DNA of 7,876 nucleotides from Synergistaceae bacterium (GTDB lineage Bacteria; Synergistota; Synergistia; Synergistales; Aminobacteriaceae): the NCBI GenBank assembly GCA_009778055.1, contig WRKN01000113.1:1-7876 (forward strand). Direction: 5' to 3'. Each line of letters opens with the position of its first letter. The stretch's first letter is position 1. Both the position numbers and the translations under genes were made by a program. Below the pieces are notes generated by a model. It saw only the letters and a list, made by a program, of their open reading frames with translations. It was not told the origin of the DNA and searched no databases. This document shows positions 1-6,160 of this stretch, in pieces.

Positions 1-733
1 TATCCTGCTCGCTCAAAGGCGCGGCTTTCTCCACTATGCCGGCAATTTCACGAATTTCTTCGATTGTCTCGATGCCAGGGTCGGGGACAATTCCGTCGTA
101 TTGCATAAGATGGCGGAACGAAAGCCCCGCGTCGTCCAGAAGGCCGCCGCCCATAGGCTTCATGGCGATGAAACCCATGTCGAATTTCTTCGCCAACGGA
201 ATGGCTTCCTTTTCCGCTTCGTCGTCGACAAAGTTAAAGGGAAGTTGAACCACATCGAACTTGCCGTCTTTAATAATTTTAACCGCGCACGGGAGGTTAT
301 GGCTGGAAAACGCCGGGAAGCGCACCTTGCCGGCCTCGATCGCTTCCTGTAATCCCTCGAATGCTCCGCCTGGAGCGAAGACCGCGTTATACCGTTTTTC
401 CGAGGAAACGTGGTGGAGATGATAGATGTCGATATACTCCACCCCAAGCCGCTTAAGACTCAGTTCGAGGTGTTCGTTGAAGGTTTTTTTGTCGTCGGCG
501 GGCGATTTCGACGCAATGATGAGTTCATCCCGCCTCATTCCCCTGATGGCCTCTCCGATTTTTTCCTCGCTGTCGGCGTAACCATGGGCCGTGTCGATGA
601 AGTTTATCCCCAGGCCGATGATTTCTCGAATCAACGCCACCGCTTCCGCTTTAGGAACCCGCATGATGGGGATGCCGCCGAAAGCGACTCGGCTTACCAT
701 AAGTTCCGTTTTACCAAATCGAACTTTTTTCAT
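1..733 (-). CDS. Aldo/keto reductase, C-terminus cut off by window edge
   Basis: The frame from ATG at 733-731 stays open for 244 codons to the left edge. The N-terminus (MKKVRFGKTELMVSRVAFGG) is the usual opening of the aldo/keto reductase TIM barrel. The catalytic tetrad is visible: D47 and Y52 in FIDTAHGYADSEEKIGEAI, K76 in IIASK, and H107 in YIDIYHLHH. Later family segments include GKVRFPAFSSHN and MGFIAMKPMGGG. Members reduce carbonyls with NAD(P)H in the cytoplasm; the substrate cannot be read here. The sequence most resembles the COG1453-type branch, which often ends in a 4Fe-4S ferredoxin-like tail, but that part lies outside the window, so the tail is inference. It follows the UPF0173 gene after 26 bases and is probably the last visible gene of that operon. 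A weak GGGTG lies 8 bases before the ATG. Confidence 0.93.
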   Translation of the reverse strand, partial: MKKVRFGKTELMVSRVAFGGIPIMRVPKAEAVALIREIIGLGINFIDTAHGYADSEEKIGEAIRGMRRDELIIASKSPADDKKTFNEHLELSLKRLGVEYIDIYHLHHVSSEKRYNAVFAPGGAFEGLQEAIEAGKVRFPAFSSHNLPCAVKIIKDGKFDVVQLPFNFVDDEAEKEAIPLAKKFDMGFIAMKPMGGGLLDDAGLSFRHLMQYDGIVPDPGIETIEEIREIAGIVEKAAPLSEQD

Positions 734-759
734 AATTATTCACCCAATATGATCCTTTC

Positions 760-1440
760 TTAAAAATTTATCTTTTCGCCGGGCTTCAGAATAACGACGT
801 CCGCCTTACCGTCAAGCAGCCGCTTAAATTCAGACGGATCCGCCTTGATCGGCGGGAAAGTATTATAATGCATGGGGACGGCCTTTTGCGGTTTTATGAA
901 GCCGACAGCCCTGACGGCATCCATAATATCCATAGTGTAGTGGCCGCCTATCGGCAACAACGCCAAATCGACTTTTTCCTCCTCCAGCAGGGTCATTTCA
1001 ACTGTAAGCCCCGTGTCTCCGGCGTGATAAAGTTTTTTGCCGTCAACTTCGATTAAAAACCCGCATGGAGTGTCGGAACATGCCAACGCGTTTTCTTCGA
1101 ACACGCAGGAACCATGAAAAGCCGCCGTCAGCTTCACACTGCCGAAGTCAAACCGCTTTCTGCCTCCCACGTGCATACCCACCGCGTTCAGCCCCTTGCC
1201 CTGGAGGTACATTGCAAGCTCGTTGGTGGCTACCACCGTGGCCCCTGTTTTTTGAGCGACGCTTATGGCGTCCCCGAGGTGATCCTGATGCGCGTGGGTT
1301 ACAAATATGTAATTCGGGTTCAATTCGGGCAGCTTTTCCGGGGCTTGAGGATTCCCGGATAGAAACGGGTCGATTAACGCCCTTATACCGTTACCCTCCA
1401 CGTAAAACGCCGAATGTCCTAAAAATTGCGCCATTCCCAT
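760..1440 (-). CDS. UPF0173-family metal-dependent hydrolase (metallo-beta-lactamase fold)
   Basis: This is a 226-residue cytoplasmic protein, the normal length for UPF0173. The metal-binding signature HxHxDH is at residues 49-54 (THAHQDHLGD). Further likely metal or active-site residues are H109 (AFHG), H139 and D142 (YHAGDTG), H167 (GGHYTMD) and H191 (VPMHYNT). The fold is well supported, but the substrate of the family is not established. The ATG at 1440 was chosen because AAGGAG (1456-1451) lies 10 bases upstream; an in-frame ATG at 1434 is too far away. An ATG-TAA start-stop pair (1445-1440) lies only 5 bases from the same ribosome site and shares a base with the real start. The gene sits 49 bases after the prenyltransferase and 26 before the aldo/keto reductase, likely in one operon. 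No signal peptide is seen. Confidence 0.93.
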   Translation of the reverse strand: MGMAQFLGHSAFYVEGNGIRALIDPFLSGNPQAPEKLPELNPNYIFVTHAHQDHLGDAISVAQKTGATVVATNELAMYLQGKGLNAVGMHVGGRKRFDFGSVKLTAAFHGSCVFEENALACSDTPCGFLIEVDGKKLYHAGDTGLTVEMTLLEEEKVDLALLPIGGHYTMDIMDAVRAVGFIKPQKAVPMHYNTFPPIKADPSEFKRLLDGKADVVILKPGEKINF

Positions 1441-1454
1441 TACATACTCGCTCC

Positions 1455-1471
1455 TTTCATAATGTATGAAA
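1455..1471. promoter_or_regulatory. 17-base inverted repeat upstream of UPF0173 gene
   Basis: TTTCATA-ATG-TATGAAA is a perfect 7-base inverted repeat with a 3-base centre, in the short gap between the prenyltransferase and UPF0173 genes. It abuts and slightly overlaps the AAGGAG ribosome site. The AT-rich arms and tiny loop make an operator more likely than a stable RNA hairpin. No regulator can be assigned, and chance is possible in AT-rich DNA. Confidence 0.4.
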
Positions 1472-1489
1472 AAATATTTCCCATTACCG

Positions 1490-2542
1490 CTACGACTTCC
1501 TTCGCGCCATCATATCCCCAAGCTGGGCGAGCAGGGCGGCGTGCTCGGCGTTTTGCGTTATCTCGTCTATTATGCCCGCGGCCTCGGCCAGATACGATTC
1601 CGCTTTTTTTGTGACCTCGGCAAAGGCCCCCGTGCTCTCGAAAATATTGCGGACGATTACCCGGTCCGCCTCCGAGACCGCCCCGCTTCCGTAGATTCGC
1701 CGCAGTTGTCCGAGCTGCGCCGGCGCTGCCCTTTTCATGGCGTAGTACGCCAGCAGCGTGACCTTGCCCTCGGCTATGTCGGAGGTGTTGCTTTTGCCGA
1801 TATCCTCCTCGGCGGCGTTGATTCCCAGTACGTCGTCCCTGAGCTGGAACGCCGTGCCCAAAAATATCCCGTACCTGCGCATGGCGTCCATAAGCTCCGG
1901 TGACGCGCCGGCCAGCGCCGCGCCCAGGCGCAGCGGCCCGGCTATCGTATACCAGGCGGTCTTCAGGTTCGCTATGCGCAGTATGCCCTCCTCGTCGCCG
2001 TAGTCCTTGTCATAGGACATGAGCACGTCCAGCATTTCCCCGTCCACGGTGTTCAACTGCACGTCGATAAACGTCTTCACAGCCTCAATCTTCCTGCCTG
2101 CGTCGAATACGCTTTCGACAATCAGGAGGTTGGCCAGAAAGATACCCACGTCCCCCAGGCATATGGCCTGCGAAATTCCATAATGAAAATCGTCGCGCCC
2201 ACGGGTTACGGCGCGCCATATGGAGTCGCGGCCGCGTCTTAACGGGCTTTTGTCTATGACGTCGTCGTGTCCCAGAATGGCGGTCTGCAAAATCTCGAAC
2301 GCCGCGCAGGCAGGGAGGATTTCATCTCCCGCCGGGCGGCCGAGCGCGATTTCATGCCCCAGTTTGACCAGGCTTCCCCTGATACACTTGCCTCCCCTTC
2401 CCGCTTCCCTGAAAATTTCGTACAGCTCGGCTAGCCCGCTTACGGAACCGGCCCGTTTTTCGGCCAGACCGGCGATATAGTCTTCAATATACGGTTCCAG
2501 CGCTTCTTTGCAGGAGCGTATGTACTCTTTTACAGCAGTCAT
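1490..2542 (-). CDS. Polyprenyl (trans-isoprenyl) diphosphate synthase
   Basis: This is a 350-residue class I trans-prenyltransferase that condenses isopentenyl diphosphate onto an allylic diphosphate. It shows the GGKxIRG isopentenyl-diphosphate motif (residues 50-56), the first aspartate-rich motif DDVID (93-97) followed by RR (102-103), KT at 194-195, and the second aspartate-rich motif QLRDDVLG (DD at 236-237). The first motif is DDxxD without the two-residue insertion of classical bacterial farnesyl synthases. The residue five places before it is alanine, which in this family tolerates longer products. Chain length (C15, C20 or longer) is therefore open and no ispA symbol is given. The third aspartate of the second motif is glycine, as in some geranylgeranyl synthases. 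The ATG overlaps the uppS stop by 4 bases (ATGA), so translation is probably coupled and the product may prime that enzyme. Confidence 0.93.
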   Translation of the reverse strand: MTAVKEYIRSCKEALEPYIEDYIAGLAEKRAGSVSGLAELYEIFREAGRGGKCIRGSLVKLGHEIALGRPAGDEILPACAAFEILQTAILGHDDVIDKSPLRRGRDSIWRAVTRGRDDFHYGISQAICLGDVGIFLANLLIVESVFDAGRKIEAVKTFIDVQLNTVDGEMLDVLMSYDKDYGDEEGILRIANLKTAWYTIAGPLRLGAALAGASPELMDAMRRYGIFLGTAFQLRDDVLGINAAEEDIGKSNTSDIAEGKVTLLAYYAMKRAAPAQLGQLRRIYGSGAVSEADRVIVRNIFESTGAFAEVTKKAESYLAEAAGIIDEITQNAEHAALLAQLGDMMARRKS

Positions 2543-3246
2543 TGTTCTTCAATCCTGCCGCCCTTGCGGCGCTGACGCCCCGCGTATGACGCGAGCGCGG
2601 CTTCAAACTCTTCCCTGCCGAAGTCGGGCCAGAGGGCGTCTGTGAAGAAAAGCTCGCTGTACGCCGCGGTCCAGAGCCAGAAGTTACTCAGCCGCTCCTC
2701 GCCGCTTGTGCGGATTATAAGGTCCGGCTCCGGCACGTCGGGGAGGTACATATGGGCGCTGAGCGTCTCTTCGGTCACGGCCTCGGGGGCCGTACCGGAC
2801 GCGATGATTTTTTTGACGGCGTCGGCTATCTCCTGCCTCCCGCCGTAATCAACGCAGATAATAAGCTGTATGCCGGGCTCGTTTTTTGTGCTTTCCTCGG
2901 CCTCCTCAATGGTGTTGATGAGAGAATCCGGCAGCCGGTCGCGGCGTCCCGCGAAACGTATGCGCCCATGCCTGGCTTTCAGCGGGCCTACCTTTTTTTT
3001 GATGTAGCGCTCAAAGAGGATCATCAAACCCGCGACCTCCATCTCCGACCTTTTCCAGTTTTCCGTGGAAAAGGCGTATACGGAAAGGTATTTCACTCCG
3101 GCCGCGTCGGCGTTCTCGACGGTCTTTTCCAGCACCCTTACGCCCTTCCTGTGACCCAGAACCCGGGGCAGTCCCCGTTTTCGCGCCCACCTGCCGTTCC
3201 CGTCCATGATGACAGCCACGTGTTTCGGTATATTCCCGGCCGACAT
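2539..3246 (-). CDS. uppS: Undecaprenyl (di-trans,poly-cis) diphosphate synthase
   Basis: This is a 235-residue cis-prenyltransferase that extends an allylic diphosphate with isopentenyl diphosphate to make the C55 carrier lipid used for peptidoglycan and surface polysaccharides. The catalytic aspartate is D15 in VIMDGNGRWA. Other hallmarks are GHRKG (31-35), FSTENW (59-64) and the RTSGEERLSNF block (from R179), with R179, R185 and E198 matching the E. coli isopentenyl-diphosphate-binding residues. It ends with FTDALWPDF. Family proteins usually read FLLWQ where this one has FWLWT, a mild deviation. AAGGA lies 8 bases before the ATG. It is separated from the upstream CapA gene by 75 bases and overlaps the downstream prenyltransferase by 4 bases. 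No convincing promoter was found in the gap, so co-transcription with the upstream operon is possible. Confidence 0.96.
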   Translation of the reverse strand: MSAGNIPKHVAVIMDGNGRWARKRGLPRVLGHRKGVRVLEKTVENADAAGVKYLSVYAFSTENWKRSEMEVAGLMILFERYIKKKVGPLKARHGRIRFAGRRDRLPDSLINTIEEAEESTKNEPGIQLIICVDYGGRQEIADAVKKIIASGTAPEAVTEETLSAHMYLPDVPEPDLIIRTSGEERLSNFWLWTAAYSELFFTDALWPDFGREEFEAALASYAGRQRRKGGRIEEQ

Positions 3247-3321
3247 TTATTTCATCCTTTCTTCCGATCCCCCGAGCCGAGGAAAAGTTATAAGTTCTAT
3301 TGTAATATATGCGCCCCAGAC

Positions 3322-4503
3322 TTATTCAGGTTTTGCCCGGCGGCTCTCAGGCAGTATATCCGGCGACAGGGCGTCCCACAACGTGTAAAACCCGTCTGAA
3401 TCCAGCTCGGCCGAAGCCCCCAGAAAATCCAGCGCCATGCCTCCGGCCCTTCGCGCCGAGGTCAGCTCCCCCGCCGGAAGGCCCGCGTGGTTGAATTGCC
3501 CGCCGCTCCCGGCGTACACGACCTCGATCTTTCTCCGCCCGCCCTCTCTCCTGGCGGACACCCACGTGGGCGCAACCGAAACGCGCGACACCACCGCGCG
3601 CCCATTCGGTTTTTTTTCGACGTCCACCGCCAGTATGACGCTGCGCTCCCTCGGCGTCGTCCTCTGGTACGAGACAAAGTTCCCCAGCGAGTAAGCCACT
3701 ACCGCGTAACCTTTGTCGGTACTCGTCACCTCTATCGGCTGGAGGACATGAGGGTGAGCCCCTATCACGAGGTCGGCGCCGTTTTCCAGGCATAGCGCCG
3801 CCGCGCGCTTTTGGCTTTTCGAGGGGGAATGATGATACTCCGCGCCCCAGTGGAAGAACGCGACCGTTATGTCCGGTTCATGTTCCGAGGCGCGTTTCAG
3901 CCCCGATACTATCGCTTCGTCGGTTATGACGTTCAGCTTCAGATCCTCCGGTTTGGTCAGGCTCCTATTTATGTTGGTTCCGTATGAGTAATTTACGAAC
4001 GCCCACCTCAGCCCGCCATGCTCGACTGTCAAAGGCGCGTCGGGGTCGTCCTGCTGCGAAAGCCCGGTCCATAATATGCCGGCGTCGTCGAGCACCTTCG
4101 TTGTGCGCAGAGCGGCGTCCAGCCCTTGATCTAAAATATGGTTGTTGGCGAGCATGAGAACGTCTATCTCCAGGTCGGCGAGCGCTGACGCAAGCTCGTC
4201 GGGAGTGTTGAACAGGGGATATCCGGTGAAATTTTTTCCATCCCCCCCAAACAGCGTCTCCAGATTGCCCACCGAGAGGCTGTTGCGGAACAGGGGCCTA
4301 ACCCTGTGAAACTGAGGTTTGAAATCCCACGAAGCGCCCCATCGGGCCGCTTCAAGTTGCTGGTCGTGAACCATGATGTCCCCGACAAACACGACTCTCG
4401 CGCGTACCGCGCCGTCATTTTCCGAAGCGGATAAAACGCTTCCGGGCAGCAACAGAACGGCCGCCCAAACGCCGGCTGTTAAAACCGTCCTCAAAAATTT
4501 CAA
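3322..4503 (-). CDS. CapA-family secreted metallophosphatase-like protein
   Basis: This 393-residue protein has an N-terminal signal peptide (hydrophobic residues about 7-24, likely cleavage near VLSA), so it probably acts outside the cytoplasmic membrane. The CapA/PGA_cap motifs appear in order: FVGDIMVHD (39-47), GNLET (79-83), LANNHILD (118-125), FFHWGAEY (216-223), GAHPHV (248-253) and YSLGNF (271-276). These form a calcineurin-like metal site. The family includes poly-gamma-glutamate CapA, but no capB, capC or capE lies nearby, so polyglutamate synthesis is not implied. The start is TTG at 4503-4501, supported by AGGAGG (4517-4512) with an 8-base spacer and by a signal peptide beginning right there. 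The TTGA overlap with the ABC ATPase suggests translational coupling. Confidence 0.92.
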   Translation of the reverse strand: MKFLRTVLTAGVWAAVLLLPGSVLSASENDGAVRARVVFVGDIMVHDQQLEAARWGASWDFKPQFHRVRPLFRNSLSVGNLETLFGGDGKNFTGYPLFNTPDELASALADLEIDVLMLANNHILDQGLDAALRTTKVLDDAGILWTGLSQQDDPDAPLTVEHGGLRWAFVNYSYGTNINRSLTKPEDLKLNVITDEAIVSGLKRASEHEPDITVAFFHWGAEYHHSPSKSQKRAAALCLENGADLVIGAHPHVLQPIEVTSTDKGYAVVAYSLGNFVSYQRTTPRERSVILAVDVEKKPNGRAVVSRVSVAPTWVSARREGGRRKIEVVYAGSGGQFNHAGLPAGELTSARRAGGMALDFLGASAELDSDGFYTLWDALSPDILPESRRAKPE

Positions 4504-5222
4504 ACAAACTCCCTCCTCTCAAGATGTATGGTATCAAGAATATCCTGTTTTATCTGAACCAGCGGCGCGGACAAAACGTTTCTCGGATATTCAAAAGCGG
4601 TAAGGTCATACTGTTTTTTCACGGTTTTATCGCCCAGAGCCACAATCTGCCGCCCCAGCAGCAGCGCTTCGTCGATACTGTGGGTTACGAACGCTATGCC
4701 CTTTCCGCTGACGGCGTGTATGCGGATAAGTTCCTTCTGCATGGTCTCCCGGGTAAAGTAGTCCAAAGAGGCAAAAGGCTCGTCCATCAGTATCATGTCC
4801 GGGTCGTAGGCCAGGGCGCGGGCTAAAGACACCCTGTGCTGCATACCCCCGGAGAGCTGGCGGGGATACGCTTTCTCAAATCCCGCAAGCCCCGTCATCT
4901 CGATGAGGGCCTGCACCTTGTCAGGCGGGAGCTTCCGCTGCCCCAAAACTATATTCCCCCAGGCGGTCAGCCAGGGCATCAGGCGCGGTTCCTGGAACAC
5001 CATCCCCATTTTAACCCCGTCGGGTATATATACGACGCCTTCATCCGCCGATTCCAGGCCGCCGAGGATTCGCAGCAAAGTGGTCTTGCCGCACCCGCTG
5101 GCTCCGACGACAACGGTAATCCGCTCTATGGGAATGTTGAGGTTAATGTCCCGCAAAACGGATATCTTTTGCCCCGAAACCTGAAACCCTTTACAGAGAC
5201 CGCTGATTTCAACTCCAGCTAT
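4500..5222 (-). CDS. ABC transporter ATPase, nitrate/sulfonate/taurine type, with non-standard start
   Basis: This is the ATP-hydrolysing subunit of an importer of the SsuB/TauB type, paired with the permease upstream. Numbered from an assumed start at 5222 (240 residues): Walker A GASGCGKT 40-47, Q-loop Q77, signature LSGGMQ 123-128, Walker B MILMDEP 143-149, D-loop SLD, H-loop H181. The first ordinary start codon in frame is TTG at 5156, but that leaves only 17 residues before Walker A and cuts the first strand and A-loop. The upstream codons read VEISGLCKGFQVSGQKISV, a typical family N-terminus. An in-frame TGA at 5228-5226 limits extension. The only codons between are ACG, ATA, GCT, GGA and GTT. 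ATA at 5222-5220 sits 8 bases after GGAGG, so it was chosen provisionally. An ATG-to-ATA change or sequence error is equally possible. No substrate-binding protein is visible in the window. Confidence 0.88.
   Translation of the reverse strand: MAGVEISGLCKGFQVSGQKISVLRDINLNIPIERITVVVGASGCGKTTLLRILGGLESADEGVVYIPDGVKMGMVFQEPRLMPWLTAWGNIVLGQRKLPPDKVQALIEMTGLAGFEKAYPRQLSGGMQHRVSLARALAYDPDMILMDEPFASLDYFTRETMQKELIRIHAVSGKGIAFVTHSIDEALLLGRQIVALGDKTVKKQYDLTAFEYPRNVLSAPLVQIKQDILDTIHLERREFV
4512..4517 (-). promoter_or_regulatory. Ribosome binding site fixing the TTG start of the CapA-like gene
   Basis: AGGAGG lies 8 bases before TTG (4503-4501), inside the end of the ATPase coding sequence. No ATG or GTG in the same frame fits as well, and the signal peptide begins at this TTG. 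Confidence 0.8.
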
Positions 5223-5967
5223 CGTTCACGCCTCCCCAGGTCAGGCGCTTCATGGCAAAACTGAACAGCCAATTGCACAAACAGCCGACAGTGCCTATAA
5301 CGAAAATCCCGACAATGACCCGGTCGGATCGGGATATCTGCTGGGCGTGCAGAATCATATATCCAAGCCCGCCGGCGGCGGCAATCATCTCCGCGCCGAT
5401 AATAGCCCGCCAACTGAATCCCAGCCCCACCCTCATCCCCACCAGAATATCCGGCACGGCGGCGGGCAGCATAATCCGACGGAAGCGCTGCCATCGGGAA
5501 AAAGAAAAGGCGCTTCCGACCTCCAGCAGTTTTATGTCACAGGAAGCAAAGCCTTTTTGGATACTGAGAAACATGGGGAAAAAAGACGTCAGTACAATGA
5601 AGATGATTTTAGAGCGTTCCCCTATTCCAAACCACAGAATCAGCAGGGGGATTAAACTCATGGGGGGCACGTTGCGCAAAAATTCTACTATAGGACTGTA
5701 AAAGGAGGCGCTGCGGGGAAACACTCCCGCCAGCGTCCCGAGGACAAACGCCAGGATAAAGGCCGCGCTGAACCCGTAAAACACACGCGCAAGGCTTGAC
5801 AGGGTATGCTTCAGCAGGGAGCCGTCCCCGGCCATATCCCAAAAAGTGTTCCAGACCCGGAGCGGCCCGGGCAGTATATATTCCGTCCACCTGCCGCTCT
5901 GCCGGGCGAAATGCCACAAAACCAGCAAAACCACCACCACTGCGGCGGATTCTATAAACCGTTTCAA
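5209..5967 (-). CDS. ABC transporter permease, nitrate/sulfonate/taurine type (SsuC/TauC-like)
   Basis: This 252-residue inner-membrane protein has about six hydrophobic segments, beginning at residues 6-20 and ending near 217-238. Family features include YILPGPLRVW (30-39), FLRNVPPMSLIPLLILWFGIG (96-116) and the cytoplasmic EAA coupling loop around 149-172 (EVGSAFSF...RFRRIMLPAAVPDI), which docks on the ATPase. It forms the membrane channel of an importer for a small anion or organic sulfur/nitrogen compound; the substrate cannot be read. The start is TTG at 5967-5965, with GGAGG (5979-5975) 7 bases upstream. Its stop lies inside the N-terminal region of the ATPase frame. It is the first gene after the unusual leader at 6000-6231, with no clear promoter of its own in the 33 bases after the terminator hairpin, so it may depend on readthrough. 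Confidence 0.93.
   Translation of the reverse strand: MKRFIESAAVVVVLLVLWHFARQSGRWTEYILPGPLRVWNTFWDMAGDGSLLKHTLSSLARVFYGFSAAFILAFVLGTLAGVFPRSASFYSPIVEFLRNVPPMSLIPLLILWFGIGERSKIIFIVLTSFFPMFLSIQKGFASCDIKLLEVGSAFSFSRWQRFRRIMLPAAVPDILVGMRVGLGFSWRAIIGAEMIAAAGGLGYMILHAQQISRSDRVIVGIFVIGTVGCLCNWLFSFAMKRLTWGGVNDSWS
5231..5235 (-). promoter_or_regulatory. Ribosome binding site pointing to an ATA start for the ATPase
   Basis: GGAGG lies 8 bases before ATA (5222-5220), within the last codons of the permease. It is the only good ribosome site near the ATPase N-terminus expected from homology. The TTG at 5156 has no site at useful spacing. It is part of permease coding sequence, so chance cannot be excluded. 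Confidence 0.5.
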
Positions 5968-5974
5968 CCCGGAG

Positions 5975-5979
5975 CCTCC
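5975..5979 (-). promoter_or_regulatory. Ribosome binding site fixing the TTG start of the permease
   Basis: GGAGG (within GGGGGAGG) lies 7 bases before the TTG at 5967-5965. The protein begins with MKRF and a hydrophobic segment, as expected for the family. Confidence 0.8.
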
Positions 5980-5992
5980 CCCGCCGAAACTG

Positions 5993-6001
5993 TGCTATAA
6001 T
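5993..6001 (+). promoter_or_regulatory. Extended -10 promoter, plus strand
   Basis: TGCTATAAT is a perfect -10 box with an extended TGN motif. No recognisable -35 lies 16-18 bases upstream, as is common for extended -10 promoters. Transcription would start about 6006-6008, exactly at the base of the first hairpin, and run to the plus-strand terminator near 6160. The same bases are the U-tract of the minus-strand terminator. Confidence 0.5.
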
Positions 6002-6030
6002 AAAAGCCGCCTGGGGGGACTCAGGCGGCT
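5996..6030 (-). terminator. Intrinsic terminator in the leader of the ABC operon
   Basis: On the minus strand AGCCGCCT (6030-6023) and AGGCGGCT (6012-6005) form a perfect 8-base-pair GC-rich stem around a 10-base loop, followed by TTTTATTATA. It lies between the leucine-rich small ORF and the permease. It could end a small-RNA transcript or act as the terminator of an attenuator. The 5' arm can alternatively pair with 6057-6052. Confidence 0.72.
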
Positions 6031-6072
6031 CAATTTGCCCGAAGCGAGGGGGCCGCCCTCACTTCGAGCGGT

Positions 6073-6132
6073 TTAACCCATTAGCGCGTGGAGAAGCAGG
6101 AGTAGTTCGAGGATGGCTAGGATTAGCTTCAT
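6073..6132 (-). CDS. Leucine-rich 19-residue peptide: leader peptide or type I toxin candidate
   Basis: ATG at 6132-6130 opens a frame of 19 codons, MKLILAILELLLLLHALMG, then TAA. A GTG directly before the ATG could add one residue. Nine of 19 residues are leucine, with no proline and one acidic residue, so the peptide could span or sit on a membrane. Size and character resemble Ibs-type type I toxins, and also leucine leader peptides. GTG-ATG (6135-6130) lies exactly in the 7-base loop of the hairpin 6149-6115. There is no good ribosome site at normal spacing. Translation might be reached by reinitiation from the mini-ORF ending at 6150. It is covered by the plus-strand RNA candidate. Coding is not proven; so short a frame can occur by chance, although its composition is striking. 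Confidence 0.4.
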   Translation of the reverse strand: MKLILAILELLLLLHALMG

Positions 6133-6160
6133 CACAGCTAAGACTAGCCTTATTTTTTCT
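6115..6160 (+). terminator. Intrinsic terminator, plus strand, with tandem G-A internal loop
   Basis: GGCTAG (6115-6120) pairs with CTAGCC (6144-6149) and TTAGCT (6123-6128) with AGCTAA (6136-6141), around loop TCATCAC. Between the two stems GA faces GA, a tandem arrangement that stacks well in RNA. TTATTTTTTCT follows. On the minus strand the internal loop becomes UC/UC, which is less stable, and the loop holds the GTG-ATG of the leucine-rich ORF. Confidence 0.68.

Larger units (their letters stand above)
6006..6160 (+). ncRNA. Candidate antisense/small RNA of about 150 nt
   Basis: It is bounded by the TGCTATAAT promoter at 5993-6001 and the terminator hairpin plus T-tract ending near 6160. 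It would begin with a hairpin at its extreme 5' end (6005-6030), carry a middle hairpin (6040-6066) and end in the terminator stem, a common form for stable small RNAs. It is fully complementary to the leucine-rich ORF on the minus strand. No known RNA family was recognised. Expression is inferred, not shown. Confidence 0.42.

Noticed and set aside
410..763. 117-codon plus-strand frame
   Set aside because: It lies opposite the aldo/keto reductase, whose catalytic tetrad is intact; no domain is seen in the opposite frame.
3247..3321. Possible uppS promoter (TACAAT and TATAAC boxes)
   Set aside because: No -35 box lies at a suitable distance for either; the AT-rich gap alone is not enough.
2752..3399. 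215-codon plus-strand frame
   Set aside because: It is antisense to uppS, which has full catalytic motifs; the frame is open only because of GC-rich codon structure.
3347..3793. 148-codon minus-strand frame within the CapA-like gene
   Set aside because: It is the shifted frame of the CapA-like coding sequence and is arginine/glycine-rich, typical of an out-of-frame shadow.
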